A stretch of DNA of 64,000 nt from Isoetes taiwanensis (GCA_021234155.1 JAJEKV010000034.1:10628697-10692696), one strand, 5' to 3'. Numbered from the stretch's first letter, positions 1 through 12,005 are shown. The notes: generated by a model not told the origin, from the letters alone. Numbers and translations: made by a program.

Positions 1-820
1 CGCGCAACTGGAGGCGAAGAGGTAGGATGAGAGCGAAACTGCAACCGTTGATGGTGCCAGGTGTCGAAAGATGCCAAGGATGAGACTGAGAGGCAAAAAT
101 TTGGCTAAGTCCCCGAACGACTTAAGGGAGAAGAAATGAACGGTGGAGATGGGTCGTGAGAGAATGAGCGGATGTGACAGGTGGCCAAAGGACACAGTTT
201 AATGTTGGACGGGTATAAAAAGAAGCAAGGGCATTTAATGCGAGCAACTCGAAGTGGGATATCATTAAAACGAATGTGTCAGAAGGTACCCTGGCTAGAT
301 ATGCGGCGGGAGAAAAGATTCTCCGTTTAGAAAGAGCCTTGCATTGCAAACACGTTGGCAGATTTCTGATTGGTCCACGTCGACTAGTAGTTCCTCGGTG
401 GGCTATATAAGACGAACCGGGAGTGAAGTGAAGGCATTCTATGGCGCTGAGCATGGCTGCTGCACCAACTGTCAGGAGTGGATTACGTGCAAAATGAACT
501 GTCTGGACCTCTGGCGCTGCCACAATCGTGGCGTGCGAATGGATGGCTGGTGCTCTGGGATGGCTGAACATCCCGACCCTCATACCAACGGGATGGAGGT
601 GGTTCTGCACCTTCGCTGGGACCCTGAGCAGAACCTCTACCACCTCCTCCGTATTACCTCTGCTCCGAACCCGGAGTAGAGGGGTTTTTTTCTTCTTAGG
701 CTTTTAGTAGATGGGGCTCTGAGCCCATTTTTGTATATAGGGCAGTGCCCATAGCGGAAGTAGCTGGGCTGTGCCCGCATTTTGTAAAAATTATCCACTA
801 TAATATAATATGCTGCCTTT
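1..820. other. No recognised gene; 3' flank of gypsy element 1
   Basis: This stretch lies downstream (in the element's sense) of the integrase of the minus-strand gypsy element. It should hold the 3' LTR if the element is complete, but I could not match it to the leader region at 6940-7260, so no LTR pair is supported. A TATA-like TATATAAG lies near 403 on the plus strand. Open frames on both strands here show no family motif. Confidence 0.5.
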
Positions 821-2042
821 CTACTCACTTTCTGTGGTGTTTGCTGCTTGAACTGTATCTGTTTGTTGATTTTCGCTTTCTGTGTGATGAAATGTTTTGA
901 GGCGAAAACCATTAACCAGTGTAGGTAATGGAGTGCCATCTAACTCAGCCAGTTGGAAAACGCTGGGTTGAACCACTTGAACAATTTGATAAGGGCCAAG
1001 CCAACGAAACTTAAGCTTTCCCGGAAAATTTTTGTACCTGGAATCATAAAGAAGAACCAAATCGCCTTCTTTGAATGTTTTTGTCTTCAGACGTTTGTCA
1101 TGTAAAGATTTTTGCAACTGTTGTCCATGAAGAACTCGAATATAAGCATCCCTTCGAAGTTCATCCAATTGTTCCAATTGATAGACCCTTTCTTTGAGTG
1201 CAGCAGGCGGATTATGGGCAGTAGCCAGTTGAAAACGGAGCGTTGGAAGGATGTATTCAAACGGCATGAGAGCTTCCTGACCATAAACCAATTTGAAAGG
1301 AGTGTGACCTGTAGCAATTTTGAAACAAGTATTGTAGGCCCAAAGAACAGTTGGAAGTTTTGTTTGCCAGTCTGTGCGTGAAACGTCACAAATTTTCTTG
1401 AGAATGGTGACCAGAGTCTTGTTGGTGCTTTCTGCCAAACCATTACCTTGAGGATAGTAAGGTGTGCTCTTGTGATGATGGATCAGGAGATAATCCGTCA
1501 GTTCCTTTATGGTATGATTGATGAAATGGACACCACAATCACTGACCAGCTCCGTGGGGCAGCCGAATCGCGTGATGATTTGTTGATAAAGGACCCTGGC
1601 TGTGCTTGCTGCAGTGTTGTCTGGAAGTGCGCAAGCTTCCGCCCATTTAGTAGCATAGTCAGTGAGAACCAGAATGTAACGGGCACGGGTGTGCCGCGCA
1701 GGAGGGTCGATGGGTCCCACAAAATCCATTCCCCATTTGCTGAAGGGAAGTGGCGTGGCAACTGGCGTCAAGGGAAGAGCGTCACGGGCGTCGGCCCGCC
1801 CCACACGCCGGGCAAGCATCACTGCGGCGGGCGTGGGCGTGAGCGTCTTTGAAGAGCGTGGGCCAAAAATACCCAGCTAGAAGGATTTTGTGTGCCGTGG
1901 TGTCACCATGAAAATGACCACCACCTAGCCCTTGATGAGCTTCTCTAACAATATCTGGAACTTCATGAGGTAGAACACAGCGTCGAAGGATGGTGTCCTT
2001 ACCCTTTTTGTAGAGATGTCTTGCAACCATGGTGTAGTCCAC
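821..2042 (-). pseudogene. Gypsy 1 integrase (HHCC zinc domain + DDE core)
   Basis: The zinc-binding H2C2 domain is at 1782-2042 (AHQGLGGGHFHGDTTAHK with later CPAC). The catalytic core is in the overlapping frame 821-1822. The DD35E triad is intact: D33 (GMDFVGPI), D95 (LVSDCGVHF, normally SDRG) and E131 (GNGLAESTNK), with 35 residues between the last two. The C-terminal module includes FKEGDLVLLYDSRY and KFRWLGPYQIV, without a chromodomain. The HHCC part and the core are offset by a frameshift at 1782-1822. Family role: insertion of element cDNA into the host chromosome. Confidence 0.9.
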
Positions 2043-2141
2043 GGACCCGAGGAGAAATTGATGGCGGACGGATTGCCGCTTGGTAGGAGAGAGCGCCTCG
2101 CCTCGGGTGGAAGAGCACCCGTGAGGAGGTAATGCTGAAAA

Positions 2142-2997
2142 TCATGGAACCAATGTGGTGTTGCCGTGACTAAAAAGAGCCGAGCATCGGGAAAGGCGCC
2201 GAGACTCGGTTGAGGGATCATCCGTGTGGATGCGTGAAAGATAATCCGGGGCGACATGAGATTTGCGGCCTTTATGAACGATTTCAAAAGGGGCAAATTC
2301 TTGGAGAAGAAGGACCCAACGAGCAATGCGGCCCGTGGGCGTGGACTTGTTGATCAAATAGAGGAGTGCTTGGTGGTCCACAAAGAACTTGATTTGACTG
2401 CCCAAAAGGTAGTGACAGAAGCGTTGGACACGTAAAATGAGACCCAAAGCTTCACGCCGTGGCGAGAATAGTTGGCGCCGTTAATTGAGTTTTCTGGGGC
2501 CGGGCGATCGATTTGGTTTGTCGAGCAGCGCATCATATTCTTGAGAAAGAACTGCTCCAATAGCAAACGCCGAGACATCGACATGAACATGAAAGGGCTT
2601 GTCCCATTGAGGAGGAACAAGAACCGGGGCCTGAGTAAGCAAAAGCTTCAGCTGTTGGAAAGCAAAGATCCGCCGGGAATTCAAAGCCCGGTGGATTCAT
2701 CACCCGTGAGTTTATGAATGGGATCGCAATGGTCGCTAGTCCGGTATGAAGGTGGAGTAATAATTGACCTTACCCCGGGAAAGAGCGTGTCTCCTTGATA
2801 TTGGCTGGTGCTTGAGCCTTGAGCATTAACCGATTTTGGCGGGGATCGGTGGTGATACCGCTATGGTCGACAACGTGGCCTACCGTAACTCCCCGAGGTG
2901 ACGCAAAAGGTGCATTTTCGGGATTGAGACTAATGCCGGACTCATCACATTTCCGGAAGACGAAGTTCCAATTTATCCAAATGGTCAGCCATGGAAC
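2142..2997 (-). pseudogene. Gypsy 1 RT thumb / RNase H, broken over frames
   Basis: RNase H pieces are readable in separate frames. FAFQQLKLLLTQAPVLVPPQ, VHVDVSAFAIGAVLSQEYD (first catalytic aspartate region) and KPNRSPGPRKLN are at 2481-2684. Then IKFFVDHQALLYLINKSTP and EIVHKGRKSHVAPDYLSRI (C-terminal RNase H) are at 2142-2447. The 2690-2997 stretch should encode the RT thumb but is scrambled by frame changes. In intact elements this domain removes the RNA template; here it cannot be made as one protein. Confidence 0.8.
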
Positions 2998-3462
2998 TCA
3001 GAGGCGAGAGAAGTCATCTTGAAAGATTTGAAAGAAGGGATTTTCCTTCATGAAATCATGAAAAACTGAGAGCATGATGCGTTGAAACGTTGATGGAGAG
3101 TTTGATAATCCAAAAGGAACCACCTTGTAGGCAAAAGTGCCCCACGGGGTGGTGAAAGTAGTCTTGAGTTGATCAGACTCTTTGATTGAGATCTGATTGT
3201 AGCCAGAAAAACCATCCATGAAGGAGTACATCTCATGTCCAGCGACCTCTTCCAGAACCTGGTCGGTGAAGGGAAGTGGAAAATGATCACGCTCCGTGGC
3301 CTGATTGAGTTTTCGGTAGTCCACACAGACGCGGATCTTACCGACGATGGGGCTCACCCATTCAGAATGTTTGACCTCATAGATCAAACCTGCAGCAAGG
3401 AGTTTGTCAATTTCCGCCTTGACGCGATCACGGTAATTAGGGTTGAGCCGGTACTGTCGTTG
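2998..3462 (-). pseudogene. Gypsy 1 reverse transcriptase, inactive fragment
   Basis: Same frame as the protease ORF after the TAG. Motifs in order are EWVSPIVGKIRVCVDYRKLN, HFPLPFTDQVLEEVAG, SFMDGFSGYNQI, TTFTTPWGTFAYKVVPFGL and NSPSTFQRIM, all standard gypsy RT blocks. The segment between SPIV and GKIR lacks the usual ~7 residues (VPKKN-like), an in-frame deletion. The catalytic YxDD box reads FQDDFS, so the aromatic position is altered although both aspartates remain. The frame ends at 2998, before the thumb region. Confidence 0.88.
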
Positions 3463-4986
3463 CTAAACTGGTCTTGCATCAGATTTGGTAGGAATGGTGA
3501 GTTCCCCCAAACTTTTGTGGATTCCCCGAAGATCTCTGTAGCTCCAGGCAAAAATGTGTTTGAACTTTTTGAAAAGTTTGACAGCCCTGTTACGATAGGG
3601 TGTCGGAAGATTTGCAGCAAGTCGGACGGGCTGATTGTTGCCAACGTCCACGATCTCGACTTCTGGAGTCTGAATATGGGGTATCACTTCAGTATCCTGG
3701 ACAATGTGTGCAGGAGGTTGGAGCATAACAGGATGCGTGGCACTCTGCGTGGTGAAAAAGAGAGGTGGCTGAGTTTCATCCAGCAGAGGTTGCTTCATGA
3801 CAGCGTGTACATCAACAGGAGTTGCAGGAGGTTCAGCATCTGAAAAGTGATCGACACGTTGGATTCTATGGCAAGGAGCCAGGTAAGGGTCAATTAAAGC
3901 AGCCACAGCCTGGTCCTGATCAAGAGTCATTTCTCCCCAAGGATCAGCATATTCTGGGTAGGATGACAGAGGCAGACTCGCAGGTGGAGCCTGAACTTGA
4001 TAAATATTCTGAGCTTCCTCAGAATCCGTGTCCGAGAGAGAGGGTTCCGCATGTTCAACAGAAATGATCCTGCCTGTTTGCAAGTCCATGGTGGCATTGA
4101 GGTGACCATCAGTGATGACTAACTGGTCCGTGGCCCAGTAATGGATACTCTTGGCCTGGCGGAGAAAAGGTCTGCCGACCAACATTTCATAGTCACCTGG
4201 ATCTTCGCCAGCTTTCCAAACTCCAAATTCCATGGGGAAGCGGAGATCACCGATGTTGATGTGAAGAAGAGGCGTGACGCCTTGAGGTCGCGTGATATGG
4301 CCATTAGCCAACTTGATGTCATATGGGGCACGAAAGAGTTGTGTGATGCCCATTTGTTTGCGGAGTTTATCCGTGATGAGATTGACTGCGCTACCTCCAT
4401 CTATTTGAACATGGTTGACTTGCTGATTACCCACCGTGGCATGGACCGTGGGTGTAGAGGTAGCCACAGCCCCAATTAAAACAGTTGGGAGTGGTAACTG
4501 GTTCTTGAGAGCAGGACAGAGTTTCAAAATGGTTGCCAAGCTTAAAGGAATTTTGATCTTGGCTAGCTCCTCTTGGAGTTCCAGAGGCACATGAGAAAAA
4601 GGATCTGCTGGTTCCACGGGTGTTGGAGTGCGTGGTAGTGAAGCAGCAACTTCTTTGAGTAAGTCAACCTCTGCAGCAATATTGGGATACGTCTGAGAGC
4701 GTGGAGGTTGAGATGTGGAAGGTGTATCTTGTCTTTGTTGAGCTCTGGTGGTGGCATGAACATTCGCTAGCGTGCGGCCTTCAGCAGCTTGCATGAGATT
4801 TAAAATGCTTTGGCGAACTTTAGGCATGACATGTGGCATTAGTTTCTCCAAGTCAGGTGCAAAGTGAACCTTTTTTTCGTCCTCATGAGGAATGGTGTCA
4901 ACTGCAAAGGCAGGTTGCGTGCCATTTGGAATAATGGTCAAGGGACGTGATGCCCCGGTTGCGGCGCGGAAACCAAACCAACCCAA
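3463..4986 (-). pseudogene. Gypsy 1 protease with linker, start of pol
   Basis: A 507-codon open frame. The aspartic protease core lies around residues 180-300 with the active-site loop VQIDGGSAVNLIT (D-G-G in place of the usual D-T/S-G) and the later MLVGRPFLRQA strand typical of retroviral-type proteases. The C-terminal end (FAWSYRDLRGIHKSLG) is the known N-terminal approach to gypsy RT. The frame stops at TAG 3463-3465, but the next codons continue in the same frame into RT, so this is a nonsense interruption rather than a real end. Upstream, gag is in a different frame. Confidence 0.85.
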
Positions 4987-5104
4987 TTTGATGGTCGGAC
5001 CGGAGGATTAAGTGCCGAAAAATTTCCCGTGCTTGTTGATCCGGTGAGGTTGATTTGTCGGAGCTGGTTGATAGCGTGATTGCCGAGGCGCCTTGGTGGC
5101 TTCT

Positions 5105-6759
5105 TTAAGAACTGGTCTCGCCTTGTTTGCCATTAGCAATCCAGAGTTGGTAAGCCGTGAGAGGCTGATGATGTGGTCCGATTGGTGCCGTGAAGTCGTA
5201 CTGAACTTGTGGAAGTTGAGGGCACGCCGCGGTGGTATGACCCCATTCTTGACAAAGTGATAACACCGAAGCTTTAGAAGGATCAAAAGGAGGACGGGTT
5301 GGGTCCCCGTTGTTGCTCCCCGCTGTCGATAGAGTTGAGTTGGTTGCACCCGGAAGTGGTGGTGGGCGATAGTGCGCATTGTTGCGAGGTGTGGTTTGCA
5401 CTTGATAAACCCGGTTTTTGTTGCGGAAAGGTGTGGGATGAGTGCGAGTGCACTCTTCCGTGGCATGATTGCACATGTTGCATCTCTTGCAATGAGGCGG
5501 GCCATTGGTGGAGTTGCATTCATTTGCCAAGTGGCCTTGGTTCTTGCAGATATGGCACCAGATCTGACTGCGCTGTGGATTGGCGTGTTGAGGCCGGACG
5601 TACCGCCCTGTGGAACCGAAGCGAGGTGGAATGAAGGGGAGCTCCTGAAGAGCCACGCCACGGGAGGAAACATTGACTGAGTGATTGACAAGATCAATAG
5701 CCTGCTCCAAAGTCTTGGGACGCATGTATTCCGTCATGAGTCGAATAGCTGGAGGAAGTCCTTGGAGAAACCAGACCAAAATCTGGCTCTGTGTTGGGTA
5801 CTCCTTGAGTTTACTGAGCAGAATGTGAAGTCGATCTGCAAAATCCCGGGCAGACTCCGTGGGCTCTTGTTGAAGTTCATTGAGTTGCTTGAGATGAAGT
5901 TGATCATCATCCGTGGTCCCATAATGAGAAAGAAAAGCAGTTCTCATTTCGGACCAGTCTTGTTTCCAATGGCTTTTGTTGGACATGAGCCATTGATGAG
6001 GAGAGCCACGCAGGGTGGTGGAAAAGATGTGGAATTTCAGTTGAGGTTGTGCATGACCATTTAGGACAGCTAGAGCCTCAAATTCTTCCATGTGGGTCTG
6101 AGCACTTTGGTCTAAGAGTTTGCCTTTCGTGTTGCCAAAGGTGGGATAAGTCAGTTTCGAGTCCGAAGGTAGATGTGAAAGTGCTTGGCCGGGACAGAAA
6201 AAGATAGTGAGGATATTGAGGTTGAGTTGGATGTGGCATGGTGCCTGAAGGACCCTGATGAAGGGGTGACTGCGGTAGAGGAACTGAAGCTGCCTGAGCA
6301 TTGGTTTTGAGATCTGTAAGGTTGTAAACAGGGAAGGGCAAAGGGGAAATGTAGGGAAAGGATATTCCCGGTAGGCATAAAAGAGACTTGTGGATATTCG
6401 TGCCCACCCGGGGGAGATGATGGTTGTGAAGGAAGAGGCGTATGGCCTGAAGAATGATGGATGTAGGCATGTTCAGGTGTATGAAAGTACGGTTGAGAAG
6501 GTGGAGCCTGATAGGGCTCCTGATAGTGATGAGGGGACTGAGGCTGTGAGCAATGTTTGCACGCTTGGGGTGGGGAACTGGGACGAGACAGGACACGAGG
6601 GGTGGGTGGTGCCGACTGAGCCCTAGACCAAAGATGGCCACCCTCTATGTCATAAGCAGATCCATACATGTCGCGAACAGTTTCCCGACGCTGATGGCGC
6701 TCCAAGCGAGATGTCGTCTGAGAAAGGAGTTCTTCTGGCGTGAAATTTCGGATAGACAT
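5105..6759 (-). pseudogene. Gypsy 1 gag (capsid-nucleocapsid), frameshifted
   Basis: The likely start is the ATG at 6759 (MSIRNFTPEEL). The N-terminal part is open from there to 6151, and the rest is in another frame from about 6301 to 5105, so one frameshift lies in the 6151-6301 overlap. The second part carries the retrotransposon gag core (residues such as QWLMSNKSHWKQDW, then ARDFADRLHILL and WFLQGLPPAIR). Zinc knuckles follow: CHICKNQGHLANEC, CKRCNMCNHATEEC and a reduced CQEWGHTTAAC. In the family this protein forms the virus-like particle and packages RNA. The tandem knuckles and proline-rich N-terminus are visible; particle formation is inferred from family. Confidence 0.88.
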
Positions 6760-6939
6760 GGCGACAGAAGAAAGTAGGATTGAATCGCACCCGCAGCGGG
6801 GCGGCGTTGTTTGGGGTCCGGGTTCGGGAACTCCCCGGAAGACAAGCCCTCTGTGGAGGACCCGTGGATCTACAGAGAGTCCGGGGACTATGTCACATGG
6901 GATTTGCAAGAAGAGAACAAGAAGAAGAAAACAGAACAA

Positions 6940-7560
6940 ATGAGAGGAAAATGATAAGCTTCCTTGATATCAATGATGAATATACATGAGCTCTCGCAAT
7001 AGAGAGAAAAACTGAAAAGAGACAAGACTCAAAACTCATCTAGAACTCATGCGCGAGCTCTAGTCATATATATAGTACAATGGCCTTTGGCCCAATATAG
7101 ACACTCTGACTGATCTCGGTGCCGACTCCTGGAAGGAGGCCTGATTTGTAGGAATGTTGGCGATTGCTTCTTGAAGTGCCTAGAATCATCCGACGCCGAC
7201 GCGGGCGGTGTGACGGGGGCCGTCACTTGAAACCGAGCCTCTTCTTAGGGCTGAGGCTTTGACTGCATGGTCTGCTGCTTGGTCTTCGGCTGAGCCTTTG
7301 ACGACTGACCCGCTGACTGTGGATCCTTGAGCTTGACCTGGTTCGTTGTATGCATGAATAGTCCTGTACCAGGAGGCACAGGACTAACAACAGTGGCACA
7401 TGTTGCGTGTGTCCGTATGCAAAGGTGTGTCATCTCCAGCCACCTCGCTTCGTGTCTCAGAGGCCGTTGCCACCACAGTGGACAATCATAAAAAAGAAAT
7501 TTTATTATCTTCAGCAGTTGCAGTCCAAACAAGATTCCAAGGACATTCTATTATGACTTG
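6940..7560. other. Gypsy 1 upstream leader / probable 5' LTR remnant
   Basis: On the minus strand this precedes gag. It has a TATA-like tract (ACTATATATATG, about 7055-7070) followed by pyrimidine-rich sequence, as in an LTR promoter and leader. No matching copy was found at 1-820 and no tRNA primer site was recognised, so the LTR call is inference. Confidence 0.3.
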
Positions 7561-8522
7561 CTAAAAAATTTTATGAGGTTCAAGAGTGCAGGTCAACCTT
7601 TGAATGCTTTCGGGTGCCTATCTATAACGCTTGTTGGCATCATGTAGAGCAGTTGATTATATGTTCTGTTGTGAAATATGTGGGAGCTTGGTTATCGGGG
7701 CATCTACACAAATTAGGGCTTCTTGCATATCAGTCGATCAAGCTTGTGGCTAAAGATCAACGTTGTTTTCTTCTGATGTTTGAGTTTCCTAGTCCCTTCC
7801 CAGACAAGCCAAATGCCTTATGTGCCTCGTTATTGATGGCCATTGAAGATTTTCCTCCAGAGTTTTAAGATTCTAAGTTCATTTCTGCCATTGCTAATGA
7901 GATTGTGACTTCATTTGCGTCTCGCTATAATCAATAGCATTAAAAGATTTGTATTGCATGGCCCATCTACCATGTTATGCCTCAGATAATTGTTGTTCAG
8001 AGCGGACCCATGTTCTTTCCTATCAAGCTACATTTGTTAAATGGTTCAGAGTTAGCTCTCATGTTTGCCCTTCTTCAGTGGATATCTCTTGTTCACATGT
8101 GACTTCCTCTACCTCTCTTCCAGCCGCAGGTCCCATATCTCAGTTACTGGATCAATAAAGGAAAAGGTTGGACGAGATTCAGAGATCATAAGAGCAAGTT
8201 GAAGAGGCTTGTGGGTTATTGATCGGTGTGGCACCCACCCTCCACCTAAACATCCACCAGCTCCCCGACAACCTCGAAAATCAGCTAATAGTTTTAATAC
8301 CTCTGCATCTCAACTCTCCTCACCACTTGCTTTACGTGATTCTGCCCGTCTTGTTATATATGGTCATTTTGATCTACTTCAATGGGCTGATATAATACTA
8401 TATTGCCGCAGGTCCAGGATGCGACTTCAAACTCCCTTGAGATTCCAGTAGTCGCACTTGATGTGACTCCATTATAAGTCCAATGCAGTTAGTTCCTTAA
8501 GCAGAGACATATCTCCTTTTAC
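7561..8522. other. Unassigned sequence ahead of a LINE 3' tail
   Basis: An 84-codon open frame (7614-7868) and its continuation across a few stops are visible on the plus strand, but no family motif was recognised. Because the next ~130 bp match the 3' end of LINE 2, this may be part of a decayed LINE or a host sequence joined to it. Confidence 0.25.
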
Positions 8523-8655
8523 TTATCTAGTATGGAGTAAGTACACAGTGCATCAGGCTCGCGTTGTAGCGGCATCTTCTTGTGCTTACACGACTAGATG
8601 ATATTGTACTCTTTTTTATGGTTATTAAACTTTTCGTTCATCCTTCCAAAAAAAA
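8523..8655 (+). repeat. LINE 3' end, same family as LINE 2
   Basis: The sequence from GGAGTAAGTACACA through GCATCTTCTTGTGCTTA to the AT-rich tail is clearly alignable with 21369-21490, at the end of LINE 2. Both keep the reading WSKYT...ASSCAYT. It finishes in an A run (8648-8655), as expected of a target-primed LINE end. No RT motif was recognised upstream. Confidence 0.6.
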
Positions 8656-9510
8656 GAAGGGGCGGGGGGAGGGGGGCTCCTAGGCACGCACATTTCCACG
8701 GCATGTGGTGGTTGAGATCATGGTTTTAGAGATTTGGCTTCTTTGATTCTTAAACATGTACATTTGCACGATTTTCCACCATTTACCTTTCGTATATTGA
8801 ATTAGATTTTCTAATGCTCTCAGCCAATGGTCGAGATTGAGCCACTAAGATGATTTAGCCATTTAAGAGTGGTAGTATACAGTTGACTTTCTAAAGCTTC
8901 TCATTGTACACTTTTGTTCATTTTTAATTATAAAATCTTTTTTGACATTGAAAAGCAAAATATAAAGAGCATGTTTTGACATTGACAAGCAAATATAGTA
9001 ACCAATAAAGAACATGCAAATAAATATAAAGAAGATTTGGTATGTTTTTGTATTCAAACTTAGATGTGTGCATGTCGTTGATGAAGAGCCCTCAAACACA
9101 ATCATCTGCCTATGACTAGAAGCTCTAGAGTGCCGGAGAAGAGGCTTGTTCTGCACAGCAAATACAATCAATTACCTAAAACATGTCCACCATAGCTAGA
9201 AGGTAAAAGAAGAGTAGGGCATTTTATTGGTGTGGTGCCACAATTTTGTATCCGGCTAGTTTTGCTTGATTTTGAGAAATTAAACTAAACTACATTCAAC
9301 AATCCAAGTGGTGCTCAAAATAAAAAACAGAGTAATTTCAAACTTGATTCAAGCCCAATGCAAGCGGACCCAACTCAGAGATCGATCAATGAAATATAAT
9401 AGGTCATTTCTGGCTTTACAGGAAATCATTTACCTATGCCAGAATTAGGGGAAGGGAAGGAAAGAGCAAAAATAGGGCTTTGTTGTTGCAAGAATGTGGA
9501 GGCCAACTTC
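8656..9510. other. No recognisable feature
   Basis: AT-rich sequence with only short scattered open frames and no repeat structure or motif that I can support. Confidence 0.5.
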
Positions 9511-9514
9511 CATT

Positions 9515-10388
9515 TCGTAAACTGCCGTTTAGGGGAAATTCCTCGAATATTCTCCATTTATTTTTTTAGGTAATTTTTGGTTTATCTGTCTCTGGTGGCG
9601 CCGCTTAGAGCGCCGCCATAGCTCGAGGGCTCTATTTTCCTATTTCATTTGAGCTGCAACGCAGGGCAGTGCATCCGACAGGGCAGCACATCCGACAGGG
9701 CAGCGCAGTGCATCCGGCAGATCATTCGGCCAGATCATTTGGTAAGAGCATTCAAGAGCATTCAAGATCATTCAAGAGCAACTCCCCTGTTCAAGATCAT
9801 TCGGCATTTCCTGTTTAAGAGCATTCCCTGTTCAAGAGCATTCAGAGCAACTCCCTGCTCAAGAGCATTCGACAGGTCCTCTGTTCGCGTTTGCAGCAGC
9901 AGTCCAGATCCCCTGTTCTTGAGACAAGATACCCGCTTCAATCGGCTTAATCCTTCTGCCCAGCAGTCGAATCTGCCGTTCATACCCTTCTTTCATGCAC
10001 CAGGTCTGGAAAACTTTCCCATCGTTTGTCTTTTACTAGCTGTTGTTTTTCTACACGTCTCCATTGCCGGCTGCTTGGATGATTGCCCTCCACAGATTCT
10101 CAGATTAGGCAAATCCATTTTCAATAAACCCCATTTCCTTCCCTGTCCTCAAGAAATAGGAAATGTCGAATGATCTTGAACAGGGAATGCAGCAGAAACA
10201 AGAAACATGAAAAATGCCGAAAAACAAGACCGGAATTTCCCCTAACCGCCGGTTTACGTTTGGTAGCCGGCCGGATTTCAGGGTTTCTGGCCAGTAAACT
10301 GGCAGGCGGCAGCGGCGCTTGCGGGTTAGAGCGGCGCCGCCGCCTGCCGGTTTATCGACTGGAAACCCCTCAATCCGGCCGGTTACCT
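9515..10388. repeat. GC-rich inverted-repeat region with minisatellite
   Basis: An outer inverted repeat pairs about 9517-9543 with 10226-10253 (TTAGGGGAAATTCC core with scattered mismatches). A second, nested-beside hairpin spans 10261-10388 with arms of ~58 bp rich in CCGGCCGG and GGCAGGCGGC. Between them, 9733-9880 is a minisatellite of AAGAGCATTCA / AAGATCATTC units. A third small hairpin (GGCGCCGCT/AGCGCCGCC) is near 9596-9620. This looks like a foldback or MULE-like DNA element, but I could not define a target duplication. Confidence 0.55.
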
Positions 10389-10404
10389 AGCACAAAATGG
10401 AGAG

Positions 10405-10420
10405 GATGCCACGTGGCATC
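10405..10420. promoter_or_regulatory. 16-bp palindrome containing a G-box
   Basis: GATGCCACGTGGCATC is a perfect palindrome centred on CACGTG. G-boxes are bound by plant bZIP and bHLH factors. It lies 1.6 kb upstream of the epimerase start codon and next to the inverted-repeat region, so it may belong to the element rather than the gene. Confidence 0.4.
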
Positions 10421-11967
10421 ATGAGATTTACCTTTAACAAAAAATGGCGATCTAAAGAAATGGATTACGGAAAGAAGATAGATAGATAGATAGTATTTTT
10501 ACGTCCCAAAACAAATTCATCCCTTTTAAAGTCCATATATTAGATTTTCATTAAAACAAAGGTGACCTAAGCGGGCAATTTTTATATTAGGAGGGAATCG
10601 TACTCTTCTCTCTATCACCCTTGCAAGGGGGGTTTGGAGGGAACCCCTTAAGCGACTCTTCACACTTCCATTGTAAAGGGTATCTCTTACTTCCACAAAA
10701 TAACTAGTCTTTACAATGAGGTGATTTATCGTAAAATGGCAATATAAAGGTTTTAACCCATCAGGAACTACTTTCTAGATATGCTAGTTGTCAAAGTGTG
10801 TTCTCATATGTATTCATGGTCGGCAAAAATGCCAAACTATGCTTCGAAAAAGCTAGTGATGCCAACTAGAAATAATCAGCAGACGTCCTTGGAATTTGAA
10901 GCACGACAATTACAGATGCCATTGCACAAGTCAAAATCACCTTTCGCTCTCTCTCGCTCTGATCTTGATAGCAGATGCAGATACTTCTCATTGGAGGGTA
11001 GTTTGACATTAGTAAGTCAGGGCATCCATTGAAAACAACATATGAAAGCTGTCAATACTCATGAGCTAGCAATTCAGACCTCATGTCGATTTCGTCTACA
11101 ACACGTGCAACAACTATCATAATATTTTTCCTCTGGGATGAAAGAGCAAGCTGACCGAACTTGATCGATCAAAGGCAAAGCAAGCATATCTCAAGCTTCA
11201 AGGACATTGGCAAGCATCATGTGAAGGTTAGGTAAGTAATCTTTCAGTATTGTTTTGCTTATAAACTATTGTATGGGCGTCCAACCAGTCATGTTCGGCC
11301 ACGTCACCTTGGCAATTGTAAATACAAAGGATGTATATATTTTAATACACGCACGTATTCTGGAGTATTTTAATATGTGAAGATTTTGGCATGGAAAAGT
11401 GCTCTGTTCTTTCTTCATAAGGAATTTAGTAAATTGGATGTTCGATCTCAGATTTGCCTTTGCCCTGTTGCATTGCTTAATCCGACATCATCTTCTTATC
11501 CAGGTTCATGTTATTCCCTGAGATTAAATTGTTGCGTCTTTTCTTTCATATTCCTTAGCCTTATTCTTTATAACGGCCGTTTTGCAATCAAAGTTCAAAT
11601 CTAGTTATCTTTCATCATCGTCTGGGTAGGATTTGGATGTTGTTCGTGTTTATGTAAATGGCATTTGATGCTTTGATATTTGATCCATGCAGTTATTTAT
11701 GCATGATAATCCAGAAGAATGTGTATTCTTGGTTCATCATTGGATGCTATCTTTTCCCGGTTTGTAGTAATCCTTTCTACTAGATAGCCAATTTACTTGT
11801 ACATCATGCTTTTCAAGAAAATGATTCAAAGAAATGCTGTCATGGAGATCAAGCCATAAAAAAGGTTCGGAAATCTTTATAAAATATATTTTCTGCAATA
11901 TTTTGTTTCAGCTCGGTATGGGCAAACAAGAATGGCAGCGTAACTTGTAAACTGATTAAATTTTCAG
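10421..11967. other. Upstream region of the epimerase gene
   Basis: It contains a short GATA microsatellite (about 10477-10493). A possible 5' UTR exon/donor lies near 11220-11235 (GAAGGTTAG|GTAAGT), and there is an acceptor TTTTCAG at 11961-11967. No transcription start can be fixed. There is a TATA-like GTATATATTTTAATA around 11332. Confidence 0.35.
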
Positions 11968-12005
11968 GTGCATCATAGCCAAGTGAACTATTGATAACGA
12001 AAAAG

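Larger units (their letters stand above)
821..6939 (-). mobile_element. Ty3/gypsy LTR retrotransposon 1, degenerate, non-chromodomain
   Basis: Read on the minus strand the domains run gag (zinc knuckles), protease, reverse transcriptase, RNase H, zinc-binding HHCC and integrase core, which is the Ty3/gypsy order. The element is broken into several frames. There is a TAG between protease and RT, an altered RT active site, and frameshifts in gag and between RT and integrase. No chromodomain follows the integrase core; after the GPY/F-like module (KFRWLGPYQIVQV) the ORF ends near 821. LTRs, primer-binding site and target duplication were not found, so the outer limits are those of the coding matches. 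Confidence 0.93.

Noticed and set aside
122-643. A 173-codon minus-strand frame next to gypsy 1
   Set aside because: No motif; an overlapping plus-strand frame is equally open. It probably reflects non-coding retroelement flank.
5299-5680. Cysteine-rich plus-strand frames over gypsy 1 gag
   Set aside because: They are antisense shadows of the zinc-knuckle coding region on the minus strand.
1-7260. LTR pair for gypsy 1
   Set aside because: I compared the regions flanking the coding part and found no shared stretch, so no LTRs are annotated.
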